Source: Flavihumibacter cheonanensis (GTDB lineage Bacteria; Bacteroidota; Bacteroidia; Chitinophagales; Chitinophagaceae). From it: a DNA stretch of 64,000 nucleotides. Positions 34,114 through 43,908 of this stretch are shown here, in pieces (positions within the stretch are counted from its first letter, which is position 1; every line of letters starts with the position of its first letter). Location of the stretch: the NCBI RefSeq assembly GCF_022352215.1, contig NZ_JAKRWF010000002.1, positions 868,001-932,000 on the forward strand, read 5' to 3'. The notes under the pieces were generated by a model. That model ran no database searches, was not told the DNA's origin, and saw only the letters and a list, made by a program, of their open reading frames with translations. The translations under genes and the position numbers were made by a program.

Positions 34114-35295
34114 TTAATGGGCAGGCATATAGGCTGCAGGGGAACTTTCTTCTGTTTTGTATTTCAGGATGAATACTACACTTAAAACCAATCCGCCTAA
34201 AGCCATAATCGCCCCAGCCAATGAAGGATAATTAAATCCTAATCCATAGGCAAGCGGGAGTCCACCAAAATAAGCACCCAATGAATTGGCTACATTAAAT
34301 GCTGCCTGCATGAATGCAGCACCCATTCGGGCGGAATCTTTTGCGGTGGTAATCATCAGCATATTAATGGGAGAGGAAACCGCCATTGCCAGTAATCCGC
34401 AAAGAAAGGTCAGTATCAAAGAAAAGTATTGATTATCGGAAAAAAAGAAGACCGCCAGCAATGTGATAACCTGCAGTAGGAAAAGCAGTATGGCAGCTTT
34501 ATCCGCCCGCATCTTATCTGCGAGTATGCCACCCAGGATATTTCCGATTACCATTCCAATTCCTGCGAGTAACATGATATATGGAACAAAGGAAGGAGAG
34601 AAGCGGGAAATATGAATAGACAAGGGAGCTACATAACTGAACCAGGCAAAGAGTCCGCCGAAACCGATGGCAGTGATGAGCAGGATCAGCCAGGCTTTAC
34701 CGGTTTTAAAAAACTGCAATTCTGATTTTACGGAACTCGTAGAATCTACTTCTTGATCGGGTAACCATTTGTGGATGAAGAAAACAGTAACAGCACCGAT
34801 CAATGCTACAAACAGGAATGCGAATCTCCAGCTAAGTGCTTGTCCCACCAGTGTAACCAGTGGTACCATTGCCAGGTTGGCAACTGTCAATCCTAAAAAC
34901 ATCATGGCAATAGACTGGGCCTGTTTACCATCTTTCGCCAGTTGAGAGGCAACAACTGCTCCAATACCAAAAAAAGCTCCGTGTGGTAGTCCGGATAAAA
35001 AGCGCAGTACGATCAGCGAATTGAAATTCGGTGCGAGTCCGGATAGTCCATTGAATAGTGTAAATATGACCATCAGGGCCAGTAATGTTTTTTTGGGATT
35101 GTACTTGGTTGATATTGCAACCAGTAAAGGAGCGCCAATTACTACGCCCAGTGCATAAGCAGAAATCAGGTAACCGGCGCTGGGAATACTTACACCCATG
35201 GCGGCTGCTACTTCAGGCAGCAGACCCATGATCACGAATTCGGTGGTGCCTATTCCAAGTCCGCCAAGGGTGAGTGGGAAAATATACTTATTCAT
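34114..35295 (-). CDS. MFS exporter, AraJ/YdhP-like
   Basis: 393 residues with about twelve transmembrane helices. The N-terminus (PLTLGGLGIGTTEFVIMGLLPEVA) is the signature of the DHA1-type AraJ/YdhP/Cmr group of drug or sugar efflux permeases, and the FLSGLPHGAFFGIGAVVAS motif is in helix 4. Substrate unknown; the family exports arabinose-like sugars or drugs. The promoter is embedded in two inverted repeats, one a LacI-type operator, suggesting induction by a small molecule. Confidence 0.88.
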   Translation of the reverse strand: MNKYIFPLTLGGLGIGTTEFVIMGLLPEVAAAMGVSIPSAGYLISAYALGVVIGAPLLVAISTKYNPKKTLLALMVIFTLFNGLSGLAPNFNSLIVLRFLSGLPHGAFFGIGAVVASQLAKDGKQAQSIAMMFLGLTVANLAMVPLVTLVGQALSWRFAFLFVALIGAVTVFFIHKWLPDQEVDSTSSVKSELQFFKTGKAWLILLITAIGFGGLFAWFSYVAPLSIHISRFSPSFVPYIMLLAGIGMVIGNILGGILADKMRADKAAILLFLLQVITLLAVFFFSDNQYFSLILTFLCGLLAMAVSSPINMLMITTAKDSARMGAAFMQAAFNVANSLGAYFGGLPLAYGLGFNYPSLAGAIMALGGLVLSVVFILKYKTEESSPAAYMPAH

Positions 35296-35320
35296 ATAAC
35301 GCCGCTTTGTAGTTCAAAAT

Positions 35321-35336
35321 GTTGAAACGTTTCAAC
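35321..35336. promoter_or_regulatory. LacI-family operator (perfect 16-bp palindrome)
   Basis: GTTGAAACGTTTCAAC is a perfect palindrome with central CG. It overlaps the last base of the exporter -7 box and covers the predicted start of transcription, the classical position for repression. The LacI regulator is the next gene beyond the exporter. Confidence 0.8.
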
Positions 35337-35370
35337 AAATTTACAATACTTTGTGTATATCGTACACAAA
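35336..35370 (-). promoter_or_regulatory. MFS exporter promoter with second inverted repeat
   Basis: TAAATTTG on the minus strand (35343-35336) is the -7 box. Upstream lies a second inverted repeat, TTTGTGTA (35350-35357) and TACACAAA (35363-35370) around a five-base spacer. The minus-strand TTTG in its distal arm lies about 23 bases from the -7 box and could double as the -33 element. This suggests control by a second regulator. Confidence 0.6.
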
Positions 35371-35495
35371 TGGGTATGAAAAAAATTTGTTAATCGAAAC
35401 GGGAGCGGGTTTGGGTTCTGTTTTGAATCCCTGAAGCGTTGATTTACAATTGGGTAGTAATTTCTTTTGACGAACATATCTTGTTTCAAAAAAAA

Positions 35496-35525
35496 TTGGA
35501 GGTGAACAAGGAATTTCTATATTTG
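35496..35525 (+). promoter_or_regulatory. Promoter TTG-N19-TATATTTG of the metal-related operon
   Basis: TTG (35496-35498), 19-base spacer, TATATTTG (35518-35525). The box ends only 2 bases before ATG 35528, so the message would be leaderless or nearly so. A GGAGGTGA sequence at 35498-35505 looks like a Shine-Dalgarno but lies upstream of the predicted transcript start. Confidence 0.55.
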
Positions 35526-35527
35526 CA

Positions 35528-36238
35528 ATGATGTTGCAAAAAATAGGGCTTGAAATATTGTTGCTACTGCTCTTGTTGGAAAACTGGCCAATCGCTGCTC
35601 AAGTGAAATCCTATCCCTATGGACTCCCGATTCAAACCAGTTTGCAGGAGTTGCGTCAATCGATTCAAGCTGACTCTAATAAAGCAATGGTGAAGCTGAG
35701 TGATTTTATTCCGGGCATACACCTGGACATCAAGTATGCCGGAACTGCTAATATCTTTTATGAACAATTGTATTCCCGGCCTCATGCCTTTGTACGATTA
35801 CCGGTAGCCAAAGCTTTGGCAGCTGTTCAGCAGGATCTTCGGGAAATGGGACTTGCCCTGAAAATTTATGATGCATACAGACCCTATTCAGTTACCTGCC
35901 GAATGTTTGAGCGCTTACCGGATACGATTTACATGGGACTTCCACGAACCGGGAGTAAACACAACCGGGGAATTGCATTGGATCTTACCTTAATCAATTT
36001 GAGTACGGGTAAAGAACTCGCAATGCCAACTCCTTTTGATGCATTGGTGTATGCTGCTCATCCGGAATTTTCACAATTACCCGAACGGGTTATTCGAAAC
36101 CGGGAAACTCTTAAAAGCATTATGCGGAAACATGGCTTTGAAGTTGATCCTGTGGAATGGTGGCATTATAATTATAGCGCCGGAAAGAATTTTGAATTGA
36201 TGGATATCGATCCTGATCTCTTTGAACAACTATATTAA
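35528..36238 (+). CDS. D-Ala-D-Ala dipeptidase, VanX/DdpX-like (M15D)
   Basis: 236 residues with a signal peptide (to about AAQ, residue 25), so periplasmic. It carries the complete VanX zinc site: His145 and Asp152 in SKHNRGIALD, catalytic Glu210 and ligand His213 in EWWH, plus YDAYRP with the conserved Arg. VanX-type enzymes hydrolyse D-alanyl-D-alanine; in non-resistant bacteria they recycle peptidoglycan. It is the first gene behind a strong promoter and precedes seven co-oriented genes linked to metal handling. No vanHA genes are near, so glycopeptide resistance is not implied. Tandem ATGs at 35528 and 35531 are both possible starts. Confidence 0.9.
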   Translation: MMLQKIGLEILLLLLLLENWPIAAQVKSYPYGLPIQTSLQELRQSIQADSNKAMVKLSDFIPGIHLDIKYAGTANIFYEQLYSRPHAFVRLPVAKALAAVQQDLREMGLALKIYDAYRPYSVTCRMFERLPDTIYMGLPRTGSKHNRGIALDLTLINLSTGKELAMPTPFDALVYAAHPEFSQLPERVIRNRETLKSIMRKHGFEVDPVEWWHYNYSAGKNFELMDIDPDLFEQLY

Positions 36239-36258
36239 ATAGTAATGCCAGCTAAGTT

Positions 36259-36597
36259 TTGAAATTATACCTACGATATAAAAAGTTTGTGGCAGGTTTA
36301 CTGCTCCTACTGTATTGCTTTATTTCATTACCTGTAATACTGTGGCACCATCATGTTCACTCTGAACGCCAAAAGGGTCTTAAGTCGGACGCTGCCAAAT
36401 TGGTATCCAAACAAATTGAAGGTTCGTCAAATTCCTGTTCTGTTTGTGATCATGAATATGCAACCTATACAGATGAACATGGTTTCCGATTTCTTTCTGC
36501 AGTAGTTTCCTGGGAAACTACCTCGCCAACAACGATTCATGAGCTAAGACGATATGAGCTTTCGAATCGATTGTATCGGGGGCCACCTGCTCTTTAA
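36259..36597 (+). CDS. Small membrane protein with HHHVH and CxxC motifs
   Basis: 112 residues starting with TTG at 36259 (no nearer ATG). One transmembrane helix or uncleaved signal (residues 11-28) is followed directly by WHHHVH (29-34) and then CSVCDHEY (Cys60, Cys63, His65), a plausible periplasmic metal-binding site. I do not recognise a named family. Its position, 20 bases after the VanX-like gene and 59 before an ABC ATPase, plus the His/Cys cluster, point to metal binding or sensing in the envelope. The TTG start is less certain than the reading frame. Confidence 0.55.
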   Translation: MKLYLRYKKFVAGLLLLLYCFISLPVILWHHHVHSERQKGLKSDAAKLVSKQIEGSSNSCSVCDHEYATYTDEHGFRFLSAVVSWETTSPTTIHELRRYELSNRLYRGPPAL

Positions 36598-36656
36598 GCG
36601 CATATTCCTATCTCAGCTCTAACGGAGTTTTCTTCTTTCATTAAAAAATTAATGTC

Positions 36657-37358
36657 ATGCCAGTTCTCGAAATGGTCGGACTGTGCAAGCACTATAATGG
36701 TGTGCCTGCCCTTACCGACCTGAACCTCAGTATTCAGGAGGGAGAAGTGTTTTGCCTGCTTGGTCAGAATGGAGCAGGTAAAACCACTACCATCCATCTT
36801 ATTTTAGGTTTCCTGGAAGCCAGTTCAGGATCTTGTTCCATAAATGGAATTCCTGTTCAGGTAAACAGCACGGATAGCCGAAAAGAAGTAGCCTATATTC
36901 CTGAAATCGTTCAGTTATACGGACAATTATCAGGCCTGGAAAATCTTGATTTTTTTAGCCGGCTCGCGGGATCTAAATACGCGAATCAAGAATTGAGTGC
37001 TTTTCTTTCCAAAGCTGGTTTGCAAAAAGAAGCCCACACAAAACGGTTAGCCACCTATTCAAAAGGGATGCGTCAGAAAGTTGGTATTGCCATCGCCCTG
37101 GCAAAAAACGCAAAATTGATTGTGATGGATGAACCTACCAGTGGACTGGATCCTAAAGCAACAGCAGAATTCACGCAATTATGTAAACAGCTCTCAGCTG
37201 AGGGTACGACCCTTTTTATGGCGACCCATGATATTTTCAATGCGGTTAGTTTGGGCACACGCATTGGAATTATGAAAGAGGGAAGACTGGTTCACGAACT
37301 TTCCACTTCAGCCATTACTGCAGAAGCCCTCCAACAAGTTTACCTCGAAACCATCTAA
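36657..37358 (+). CDS. ABC transporter ATP-binding protein
   Basis: 233 residues: Walker A GQNGAGKTT, a signature in the variant form YSKGMRQK, Walker B LIVMDEPTSGLDP and the H-loop MATHD. The CcmA/NatA-like type pairs with ABC-2 permeases, and two DUF3526-type permeases lie three and four genes downstream in the same operon. The ATG at 36657 is chosen; another ATG at 36652 is out of frame. It is separated from the TonB receptor by 11 bases. Confidence 0.9.
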   Translation: MPVLEMVGLCKHYNGVPALTDLNLSIQEGEVFCLLGQNGAGKTTTIHLILGFLEASSGSCSINGIPVQVNSTDSRKEVAYIPEIVQLYGQLSGLENLDFFSRLAGSKYANQELSAFLSKAGLQKEAHTKRLATYSKGMRQKVGIAIALAKNAKLIVMDEPTSGLDPKATAEFTQLCKQLSAEGTTLFMATHDIFNAVSLGTRIGIMKEGRLVHELSTSAITAEALQQVYLETI

Positions 37359-37369
37359 GCAAATGTCTA

Positions 37370-39850
37370 ATGAGATTTATTTTTCTGTTTATCGTGTTAA
37401 GCATGCAATCCTTGCCCGGGATCTCTCAATATTCTATTAATGGGAAAATTGAATCGGAATCCAGGGAACCAATAACAGGTGCCACCGTTCAACTTCAATC
37501 AAAGCAAAAAACATATTCGGCTTCCAGCAATGAGCAGGGTGATTTTTTATTCGCGGACATACAAAATGGACGATACAGTTTAAAAGTATCTTCCATCGGG
37601 TATGAAGAATTTGTAGAAACTATTATAGTAGATGGGAGATCAGCCGCCAATAATCTTAAGATCCGGCTTATTCAAACCAATGCTTTGCTGCAATCTGTTG
37701 AAGTAACTGGAAGAACATCCAGAAAATACACCAGCGATTATTCTTTCGGTGCTACCAAAACCGCCACCTTAAATAAAGATATTCCGCTCGGAATTTCCAC
37801 AATTACGAAAGAGCTTATAGAGGATCGCCAGGCTTTTCAACTTGCCGATGCAGTGAAAATAGCAAGCGGTGTAATTCCTTCCAGTTATTACAATCAATAT
37901 GCTATCCGTGGTATCAGCCAAAATGAAGAAGGTCAGATTATCAATGGCATGCGTACCCGCCAGTATTATTTCCTACAACCGCTTACGACTAATATTGAAC
38001 GGGTAGAAGTTATCAAAGGGCCGGCCAGTGCCAGTTTCTCGAGCGTAGATCCAGGTGGTAGTATAAACCTTGTTACAAAAAAACCGCTGAATGTTTCCAG
38101 GAAGAATATCAGTGTAAGTGCAGGAAGTTTCAGTACCATTCGCGGTACATTGGATTTTACAGGTCCGCTTAACGATTCCAAAACACTCTTATACAGGTTA
38201 AATGCGGCCTACCAAGAAGCCAAAAGTTTCAGGGATCTCGTAGGTCAGAAAAATCTCTTGCTTTCACCTTCTTTCAGTTATATACCTTCTAAAAAAACAG
38301 CCATCAATGTGGAATTGATATATTCCAACAACGATGGAAAACTGGATCGCGGCCAACCCATATTTGGTGCCATAGCAGGACAGACCAAATTAAACAGCAC
38401 CCCTATTGAATTGAATTTGGGTGCACCCAATGATTACTTTAAATCAAAAGAGTTACTGGTAATGGGGAATCTTTCCCACGAGTTTACCAAAGGTATTAGT
38501 GTGGTAGGTTCCTATATGAAACAAACCTGGAATGAAGATTTACTGGAACATCGAACTACCAACGCGTTTGCTGTTGATTTACAAAATCAACCTGTTACCA
38601 GCCTGGCAGCGATGCAAATGGTGCAGCGTCAACAAAACTGGAATATTGACAACATCAATAGCTACCTGAAATTTGATTTTTCAACAGGTACTATCAGGCA
38701 TATATTGCTGGCTGGGTATGACCTGCACAGCTGGCAAAAACTAAAGGGAGGCGGACAGAATGCAGCCCGCGGATTTTACCTGAAGGATGGTACAATTTCC
38801 AATAGTTTCAATCCGGCTAATGCTGACAATTACCAAACAATAGTAGTACGTGGCACTACGCTACCAAGTCCTAATGTGCCACATTTTGATTTGCAGAATC
38901 CGGCATATACGATCCGGAATATCAGCGATTATCAATTCTCACGAACATCATTACCAGCAGCATTGACAACAACCAATTCTGTATTCATTCAGGAACAACT
39001 GCAATGGAGAAAGTTTACGTTATTGGCTAGTCTTCGTAATGAGTGGTTTCGGGATTTAACCAATTACAAAAGTTCCAATGAAATTGATGTTCGCCAATCC
39101 CGTTTACTTCCAAGAATTGGATTAACCTATTCCGTTCTACCAAATTTAAATCTATATGCTACCTATTTGCAGGGATTTCAGCCACAGGCAAATACCGTTA
39201 CGCTGCTTCCTGTAGCAGCACCCTCCGGTAGTAGCTTTGCACCCCTGGAAAACGATCTGAAGGAAATTGGTCTAAAATCAACTCTTTTGAAGGGGAGATT
39301 TTTTTTGAATACTGCGATATATGAAATCAATCAGCGTAATATTTTAATGAATGCCAATGATCCAGTAAATCCTGATTTACTGGTTACGAGGGGAGCAGAA
39401 AGAAGCAGGGGATTTGAAATGGATGCAGCCGGCTACCTGTTGCCCAATTGGCAAATCAATCTTTCTTACAGTTATATTGACGCCATAATTGTAAACGACA
39501 GTGATGAATCATTAAAAGGGGCGAGAAAGCAAAATACCCCCTATAACAGCGGCAATCTCTGGACCCGCTACAATTTTGCCAGGGGTAGTTTCCTGAAGGA
39601 TTTGGGAGTAGGACTAGGATTGCAATACAACGGTGATCGCATTCCCTGGTTCAACCGATCATTTAAAGTTCCTGCTTATACCTTACTGGACATGGCGGTT
39701 TATTATACTCTCTCGGGCAGTAATATGCAATTGTCCTTACAAGTCAATAATCTCCTGGATGAAACGTATTGGATTGGAGCGCAAAATTATCTGCGCCTGT
39801 TTCCTGGCGCACCCAGAAATCTGCTATTTCATGTATCCTACTCATTTTGA
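37370..39850 (+). CDS. TonB-dependent siderophore-type receptor
   Basis: 826 residues. A signal peptide is followed by an N-terminal carboxypeptidase-regulatory-like domain (ISQYSINGKIESESREPITGATVQL, about 20-100), a plug domain (about 120-240, with YAIRGISQNEEGQIINGMR and VEVIKGPASASFSSVDPGGSINLVTKKP) and a 22-strand barrel ending with an aromatic residue (HVSYSF). The plug pattern is that of TonB-siderophore receptors rather than SusC-type oligosaccharide importers; no SusD is present. With the COG0523 GTPase and ABC genes this suggests uptake of a metal chelate. Confidence 0.9.
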   Translation: MRFIFLFIVLSMQSLPGISQYSINGKIESESREPITGATVQLQSKQKTYSASSNEQGDFLFADIQNGRYSLKVSSIGYEEFVETIIVDGRSAANNLKIRLIQTNALLQSVEVTGRTSRKYTSDYSFGATKTATLNKDIPLGISTITKELIEDRQAFQLADAVKIASGVIPSSYYNQYAIRGISQNEEGQIINGMRTRQYYFLQPLTTNIERVEVIKGPASASFSSVDPGGSINLVTKKPLNVSRKNISVSAGSFSTIRGTLDFTGPLNDSKTLLYRLNAAYQEAKSFRDLVGQKNLLLSPSFSYIPSKKTAINVELIYSNNDGKLDRGQPIFGAIAGQTKLNSTPIELNLGAPNDYFKSKELLVMGNLSHEFTKGISVVGSYMKQTWNEDLLEHRTTNAFAVDLQNQPVTSLAAMQMVQRQQNWNIDNINSYLKFDFSTGTIRHILLAGYDLHSWQKLKGGGQNAARGFYLKDGTISNSFNPANADNYQTIVVRGTTLPSPNVPHFDLQNPAYTIRNISDYQFSRTSLPAALTTTNSVFIQEQLQWRKFTLLASLRNEWFRDLTNYKSSNEIDVRQSRLLPRIGLTYSVLPNLNLYATYLQGFQPQANTVTLLPVAAPSGSSFAPLENDLKEIGLKSTLLKGRFFLNTAIYEINQRNILMNANDPVNPDLLVTRGAERSRGFEMDAAGYLLPNWQINLSYSYIDAIIVNDSDESLKGARKQNTPYNSGNLWTRYNFARGSFLKDLGVGLGLQYNGDRIPWFNRSFKVPAYTLLDMAVYYTLSGSNMQLSLQVNNLLDETYWIGAQNYLRLFPGAPRNLLFHVSYSF

Positions 39851-39861
39851 AATAAACTCGT

Positions 39862-41313
39862 ATGATTAGAAGATCTGTTTGCTGGATGCTGGCAAAGCAT
39901 TCTTTTTTTTCTGCTGTTAGCAATCGTCCGGTTCAGCTGTTGATGGGGTTGATTTTACTATTGTTGTTGTATGCCAACATAAGCTCCTATACCCAGTATT
40001 GTCAGCAGATTACAACCCGAAACTATTACCGTGAACTGGTTCGGAATCATTGGGAAGAAATGCCGGACAAACATCCGCATCGAATGGCGCATTATGGATA
40101 TATCGCCTTTCGTTCTATTGATCCCCTCAGTTTGTTTGACAGGGGTATTGATACGTATGCCGGGAATGCCATTTTTTTGGAAGCACATAAACAAAACACA
40201 GTCAACTTTTCAGAAGCAGGCTTGAGTACCGGTTTGCTTCGTTTTGGGGAAATCACTCAATCCATGGTTTTACAGCTATTGGTTCCCTTGTTGTTGTTTT
40301 TTATAGGCTTTGGTGCAATTGCTGCAGATCGGGAAAACGGCACGTTGAAAATGCTGTTTAGCCAGGGTACAAGCTGGAAAGAATTATTGCTGGGAAAATG
40401 TTTGGGACTCTGGTTGCTTGCAATGGTGTTCTTGCTAGTTGGTATGTTCTTGCTGGTTGGCACATCCCTTTCTATTCCTGAGTTGGAAATGAATACTGAT
40501 TGGTGGATACGTAGTATAGGATTGCTGCTTTTATACAGTGTATATTTTTGGATCATAGCAGCTATTGCAACCTGGGTTTCTGCTATTTCAAAATCTGCCA
40601 GGCTGGCACTGGTTTCATTGATTGGCATTTGGTTATTGATGGGAATCATTTTGCCACGTGCCATACAATCGGGTGCTTCCTGGGTATTTCCCGCACCATC
40701 AAAAATTCATTTTGACTCGATGGTTGAGCAGGAACTTATTAAAAAAGGAGATAGTCACGATCCCAATGACCCTTATTACAAAGCCTTAAAAGATTCTGTA
40801 CTACGCGCACACAATGTTAGCTCAATAGAAGAGTTGCCATTTAATTACAGTGGTTTTCAAATGAAAGAAGGGGAACGCATCAGCACTGAATTGTACAACC
40901 AACAAATGGCTGTTTTACAGGATATATATAAAAAACAAAACAACCTAAGCCGATTGGCTGGTTGGGTAAATCCCTTTTTGCCAATTCGATTGTGCTCCAT
41001 GTCATTTTCCGGAACTGACTTCTCTTCTTATACGAGGTTCCAGACAGAAGCTGAGAACTATCGCTACCGGTTGGCGCAACAGATGAATGACTGGCAGATT
41101 CAGTATATCTCAAATAAAAAGCCAGCGCCAGGTGAAAAAGGGCCTGCTATCAGTCGCGATTTCTGGAAAGCATTTCCTGCCTTCACATATCCATCTACCA
41201 ACTGGAAACAAGGACTTCAAGAAGCCGGCTACTCGCTGCTGATGCTGATAGCCTGGTTCCTGTTTTCTGTTTGGTTGCTGATTTTTCGTTCACAAAAATT
41301 AAATGCCCTGTAA
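39862..41313 (+). CDS. ABC-2 permease, DUF3526-type (first copy)
   Basis: 483 residues. A first transmembrane helix (about 24-42) is followed by a soluble segment, then a group of helices (about 130-275), a second large extracytoplasmic region (about 275-455) and a last helix. This layout, with GFGAIAADRENGTLKMLFSQG at the ABC-2 coupling region, is that of DUF3526 permeases. It is followed after 3 bases by a second permease of similar design, so the two probably form a heterodimer with the ATPase upstream. Confidence 0.82.
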   Translation: MIRRSVCWMLAKHSFFSAVSNRPVQLLMGLILLLLLYANISSYTQYCQQITTRNYYRELVRNHWEEMPDKHPHRMAHYGYIAFRSIDPLSLFDRGIDTYAGNAIFLEAHKQNTVNFSEAGLSTGLLRFGEITQSMVLQLLVPLLLFFIGFGAIAADRENGTLKMLFSQGTSWKELLLGKCLGLWLLAMVFLLVGMFLLVGTSLSIPELEMNTDWWIRSIGLLLLYSVYFWIIAAIATWVSAISKSARLALVSLIGIWLLMGIILPRAIQSGASWVFPAPSKIHFDSMVEQELIKKGDSHDPNDPYYKALKDSVLRAHNVSSIEELPFNYSGFQMKEGERISTELYNQQMAVLQDIYKKQNNLSRLAGWVNPFLPIRLCSMSFSGTDFSSYTRFQTEAENYRYRLAQQMNDWQIQYISNKKPAPGEKGPAISRDFWKAFPAFTYPSTNWKQGLQEAGYSLLMLIAWFLFSVWLLIFRSQKLNAL

Positions 41314-41316
41314 ACG

Positions 41317-42660
41317 ATGTGGAAGCTTTGTATAAAAAACTTTGTTCGGACCTCTGTAGCCCAGGTAGGCATATCTGCCGTTTTACTTGCCGGTATCATC
41401 AGTTTGTTAATTGGAAGACAGCACCTGGTTAAACAGCAGGAGGCAGTAAAGCAAACAACGATAGCGCAAAACGAGCACATTAAGCGAAACAAGGAGTTTT
41501 TTTCCTCTGAACTCGGATTGCTTTTTTATTATTTGAAGTTCAGTCTTGTTAATGAGTTGGATCCCATAAATGGTCTAAGCATTGGTCAGCGGGATGTAAA
41601 TCCTTCAATCCAGTCTGTTACCATCCGGAACCTGGAAAACCAGCGGTATGATACTGATCTGTACAATCCTGTTGTATTACATGCAGGGAATCTTGACCTG
41701 AGTTTTGTTTTGCTCTACCTGTTCCCATTATTGATCATTGCATCCTGTTATTCTGTTTGGTCTGCAGACCAGGAAGCCGGCACCTGGAATATGACTCGTG
41801 TACAAGCCCGAAAACCAGCTGTTTTACTTTGGAAAAGCCTGGTTATACGCATGGGGTTTGTGTTCTCCGTGTTTTTTGTATTGATCGGCCTGGCGTTTGT
41901 TTTATTGCCCTTATCTATTAACTACAGGTTTTTGCTGTTTGTAGGAACAGGTATAGCTTATTTGTTGTTTTGGTTTGGCCTTTGTGCATTCATAATTTCA
42001 TTTAATAAAAATTCCAGTACCAATGCAATATTGTTATTAGGCTGCTGGATTTTGTTGGCCATCATTTTACCTGCAGGCGTTAATAACTACCTCACTAACC
42101 GCTATCCTGTACCAGAAGCGTTATCTACGATGGTAGAACAACGGGAAGCCTATCATGAAAAATGGGATATGGAAAAGACCCCCACTTTGAAGGCTTTTTA
42201 TAAAGTTTATCCCGACTATGAAAAGTATGGATATCCGCAGGAAAGTTTCAGTTGGCTTTGGTATTATGCTATGCAACATATGGGTGATGAGGAGTCTAAA
42301 GCACACACTGAATCTTTCATGAGTAAGCTGGCAAAACGAGAAGCTGTAGCCCGATCCATTTCTTTGTTTATTCCAACGCTTCATACGCAACATCAGTTTA
42401 ATACATTGGCTAAAGCCGGACTGGAAAATCATCTATTATTTCTGAAGGAAACTGCAAATTTTCATGAGTCTGTCAGAAAAAAGGTTTATCCCCTGATTTT
42501 CGAAAATAAGCAGGTAGAGGAAGTGGATTGGCAGGCGTTGGAAGTTCGAACGGTTGAGCAAAATAACCAGCCTGATTGGTTACCGGTTTTCCTCCCTTTC
42601 CTGGTTTTCATCCTGGGATTATTTGGTGTCAGTTGGAAACGAATGCATTCAATGGCATAA
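41317..42660 (+). CDS. ABC-2 permease, DUF3526-type (second copy)
   Basis: 447 residues, the same topology as the preceding permease: helix 1 (about 16-31), extracytoplasmic segment, coupling region [23 protein letters not shown], helix cluster, a large loop, and a C-terminal helix ([19 protein letters not shown]). Sequence identity with its partner is low, but order and loop sizes agree. Its role is presumably the second half of the transporter driven by the ATPase at 36657. Substrate unknown. Confidence 0.82.
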   Translation: MWKLCIKNFVRTSVAQVGISAVLLAGIISLLIGRQHLVKQQEAVKQTTIAQNEHIKRNKEFFSSELGLLFYYLKFSLVNELDPINGLSIGQRDVNPSIQSVTIRNLENQRYDTDLYNPVVLHAGNLDLSFVLLYLFPLLIIASCYSVWSADQEAGTWNMTRVQARKPAVLLWKSLVIRMGFVFSVFFVLIGLAFVLLPLSINYRFLLFVGTGIAYLLFWFGLCAFIISFNKNSSTNAILLLGCWILLAIILPAGVNNYLTNRYPVPEALSTMVEQREAYHEKWDMEKTPTLKAFYKVYPDYEKYGYPQESFSWLWYYAMQHMGDEESKAHTESFMSKLAKREAVARSISLFIPTLHTQHQFNTLAKAGLENHLLFLKETANFHESVRKKVYPLIFENKQVEEVDWQALEVRTVEQNNQPDWLPVFLPFLVFILGLFGVSWKRMHSMA

Positions 42661-42676
42661 GAATAAAGTTTTAACT

Positions 42677-43870
42677 ATGGATAAAAAATTACCGGTAACT
42701 GTTTTGAGCGGGTTCCTCGGTGCAGGAAAAACTACTTTATTGAACCATGTACTCAAAAACAAAGAAGGACTTAAAGTAGCTGTTATTGTTAATGATATGA
42801 GTGAAGTGAATATCGACGCACAATGGGTAAAGAATGAACAGACACTTCATAAAACAGAAGAAAAGCTGGTTGAAATGAGCAACGGCTGTATTTGTTGCAC
42901 GTTGCGAGAAGATTTACTGGTTGAAGTGGAGAAGCTGGCCATGGAAAAGCGGTTTGACTACCTCTTAATTGAAAGCACAGGCATAAGTGAACCTTTGCCA
43001 GTTGCCCAAACCTTTAGTTACCAGGATGAACAAAGTGGAATTGATCTGGGTCGCATTGCCCGGCTGGATACCCTGGTAACCGTAGTGGATGCCTTTAATT
43101 TTATAAGGGATTATTCAACGATGGAGAGCTTGCAAGACCGTAAGTTAACAGAACTGGCAGAAGATCAGCGAACCATAGTAGATCTTCTCACAGACCAGGT
43201 TGAATTTGCCAATGTGATTATTCTAAACAAGACAGATTTGGTATCAGCGGAGCAGCTTGGCGTGTTGCGTGCTGTTCTCAAACAATTAAACCCGGGCGCA
43301 CATGTAATAGAATCCAGTTTTGGGAAAATTCCACTTGGTGAAATATTGAACACCGGTTTGTTTGATTTTGAGAAAGCAAGCGAAATGGAAAGCTGGAAAG
43401 AAGAAAGAGAAAAAGAGCATATCCCTGAAACGGAAGAGTATGGAATCAGTTCCTTCGTATTCACTGCAAAAGCTCCTTTTCATCCTGAACGATTCTGGAC
43501 TTTCCTGAATGATCAATGGCCAATCAATATAATCCGGAGCAAAGGAGTATTCTGGATCGCAAGTCGCCCAGATGAAGCACTGAACTGGAACCAGGCGGGT
43601 GGAAGTTTACGGGTGGATAAAGCCGGAGCCTGGTGGTGTTCCATGCCCTATGGGGAACGAATCCGGTATGCCGCTTTTGTTGACAATCAGACTACCATTG
43701 AGCGTAGATGGGACAAACAATTTGGGGACCGGTTCAACGAACTTGTCATAATAGGACAGGAGTTGAACAAGCAGGCAGTGGAGGCGCAATTACAATCTTG
43801 TTTATGTACGGAAAATGAAATCGCTGCCATGAAAAACGGACAACGGTTTAAAGACCGGTTTCCGGTATAA
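42677..43870 (+). CDS. COG0523 (CobW/ZigA-like) metallochaperone GTPase
   Basis: 397 residues. P-loop GFLGAGKTT (residues 12-20), the metal-binding CxCC motif (Cys71, Cys73, Cys74 in NGCICCTL), ESTGISEP, the GTPase specificity motif NKTDL and the C-terminal CobW_C domain ([12 protein letters not shown]). COG0523 GTPases insert or allocate metals; those of the ZigA/ZNG1 type are zinc-related and induced by zinc starvation. The frame opens at 42554 inside the permease, but the ATG at 42677 is right. It sits 16 bases after the second permease within the operon. Confidence 0.92.
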   Translation: MDKKLPVTVLSGFLGAGKTTLLNHVLKNKEGLKVAVIVNDMSEVNIDAQWVKNEQTLHKTEEKLVEMSNGCICCTLREDLLVEVEKLAMEKRFDYLLIESTGISEPLPVAQTFSYQDEQSGIDLGRIARLDTLVTVVDAFNFIRDYSTMESLQDRKLTELAEDQRTIVDLLTDQVEFANVIILNKTDLVSAEQLGVLRAVLKQLNPGAHVIESSFGKIPLGEILNTGLFDFEKASEMESWKEEREKEHIPETEEYGISSFVFTAKAPFHPERFWTFLNDQWPINIIRSKGVFWIASRPDEALNWNQAGGSLRVDKAGAWWCSMPYGERIRYAAFVDNQTTIERRWDKQFGDRFNELVIIGQELNKQAVEAQLQSCLCTENEIAAMKNGQRFKDRFPV

Positions 43871-43908
43871 ATGGAACTTAAAACATTTTATCATCTTAAG
43901 AATAGAAT

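Noticed and set aside
35528-36238. Glycopeptide (vancomycin) resistance locus
   Set aside because: Only a VanX-like dipeptidase is present; no VanH, VanA-type ligase or VanRS genes are near it.
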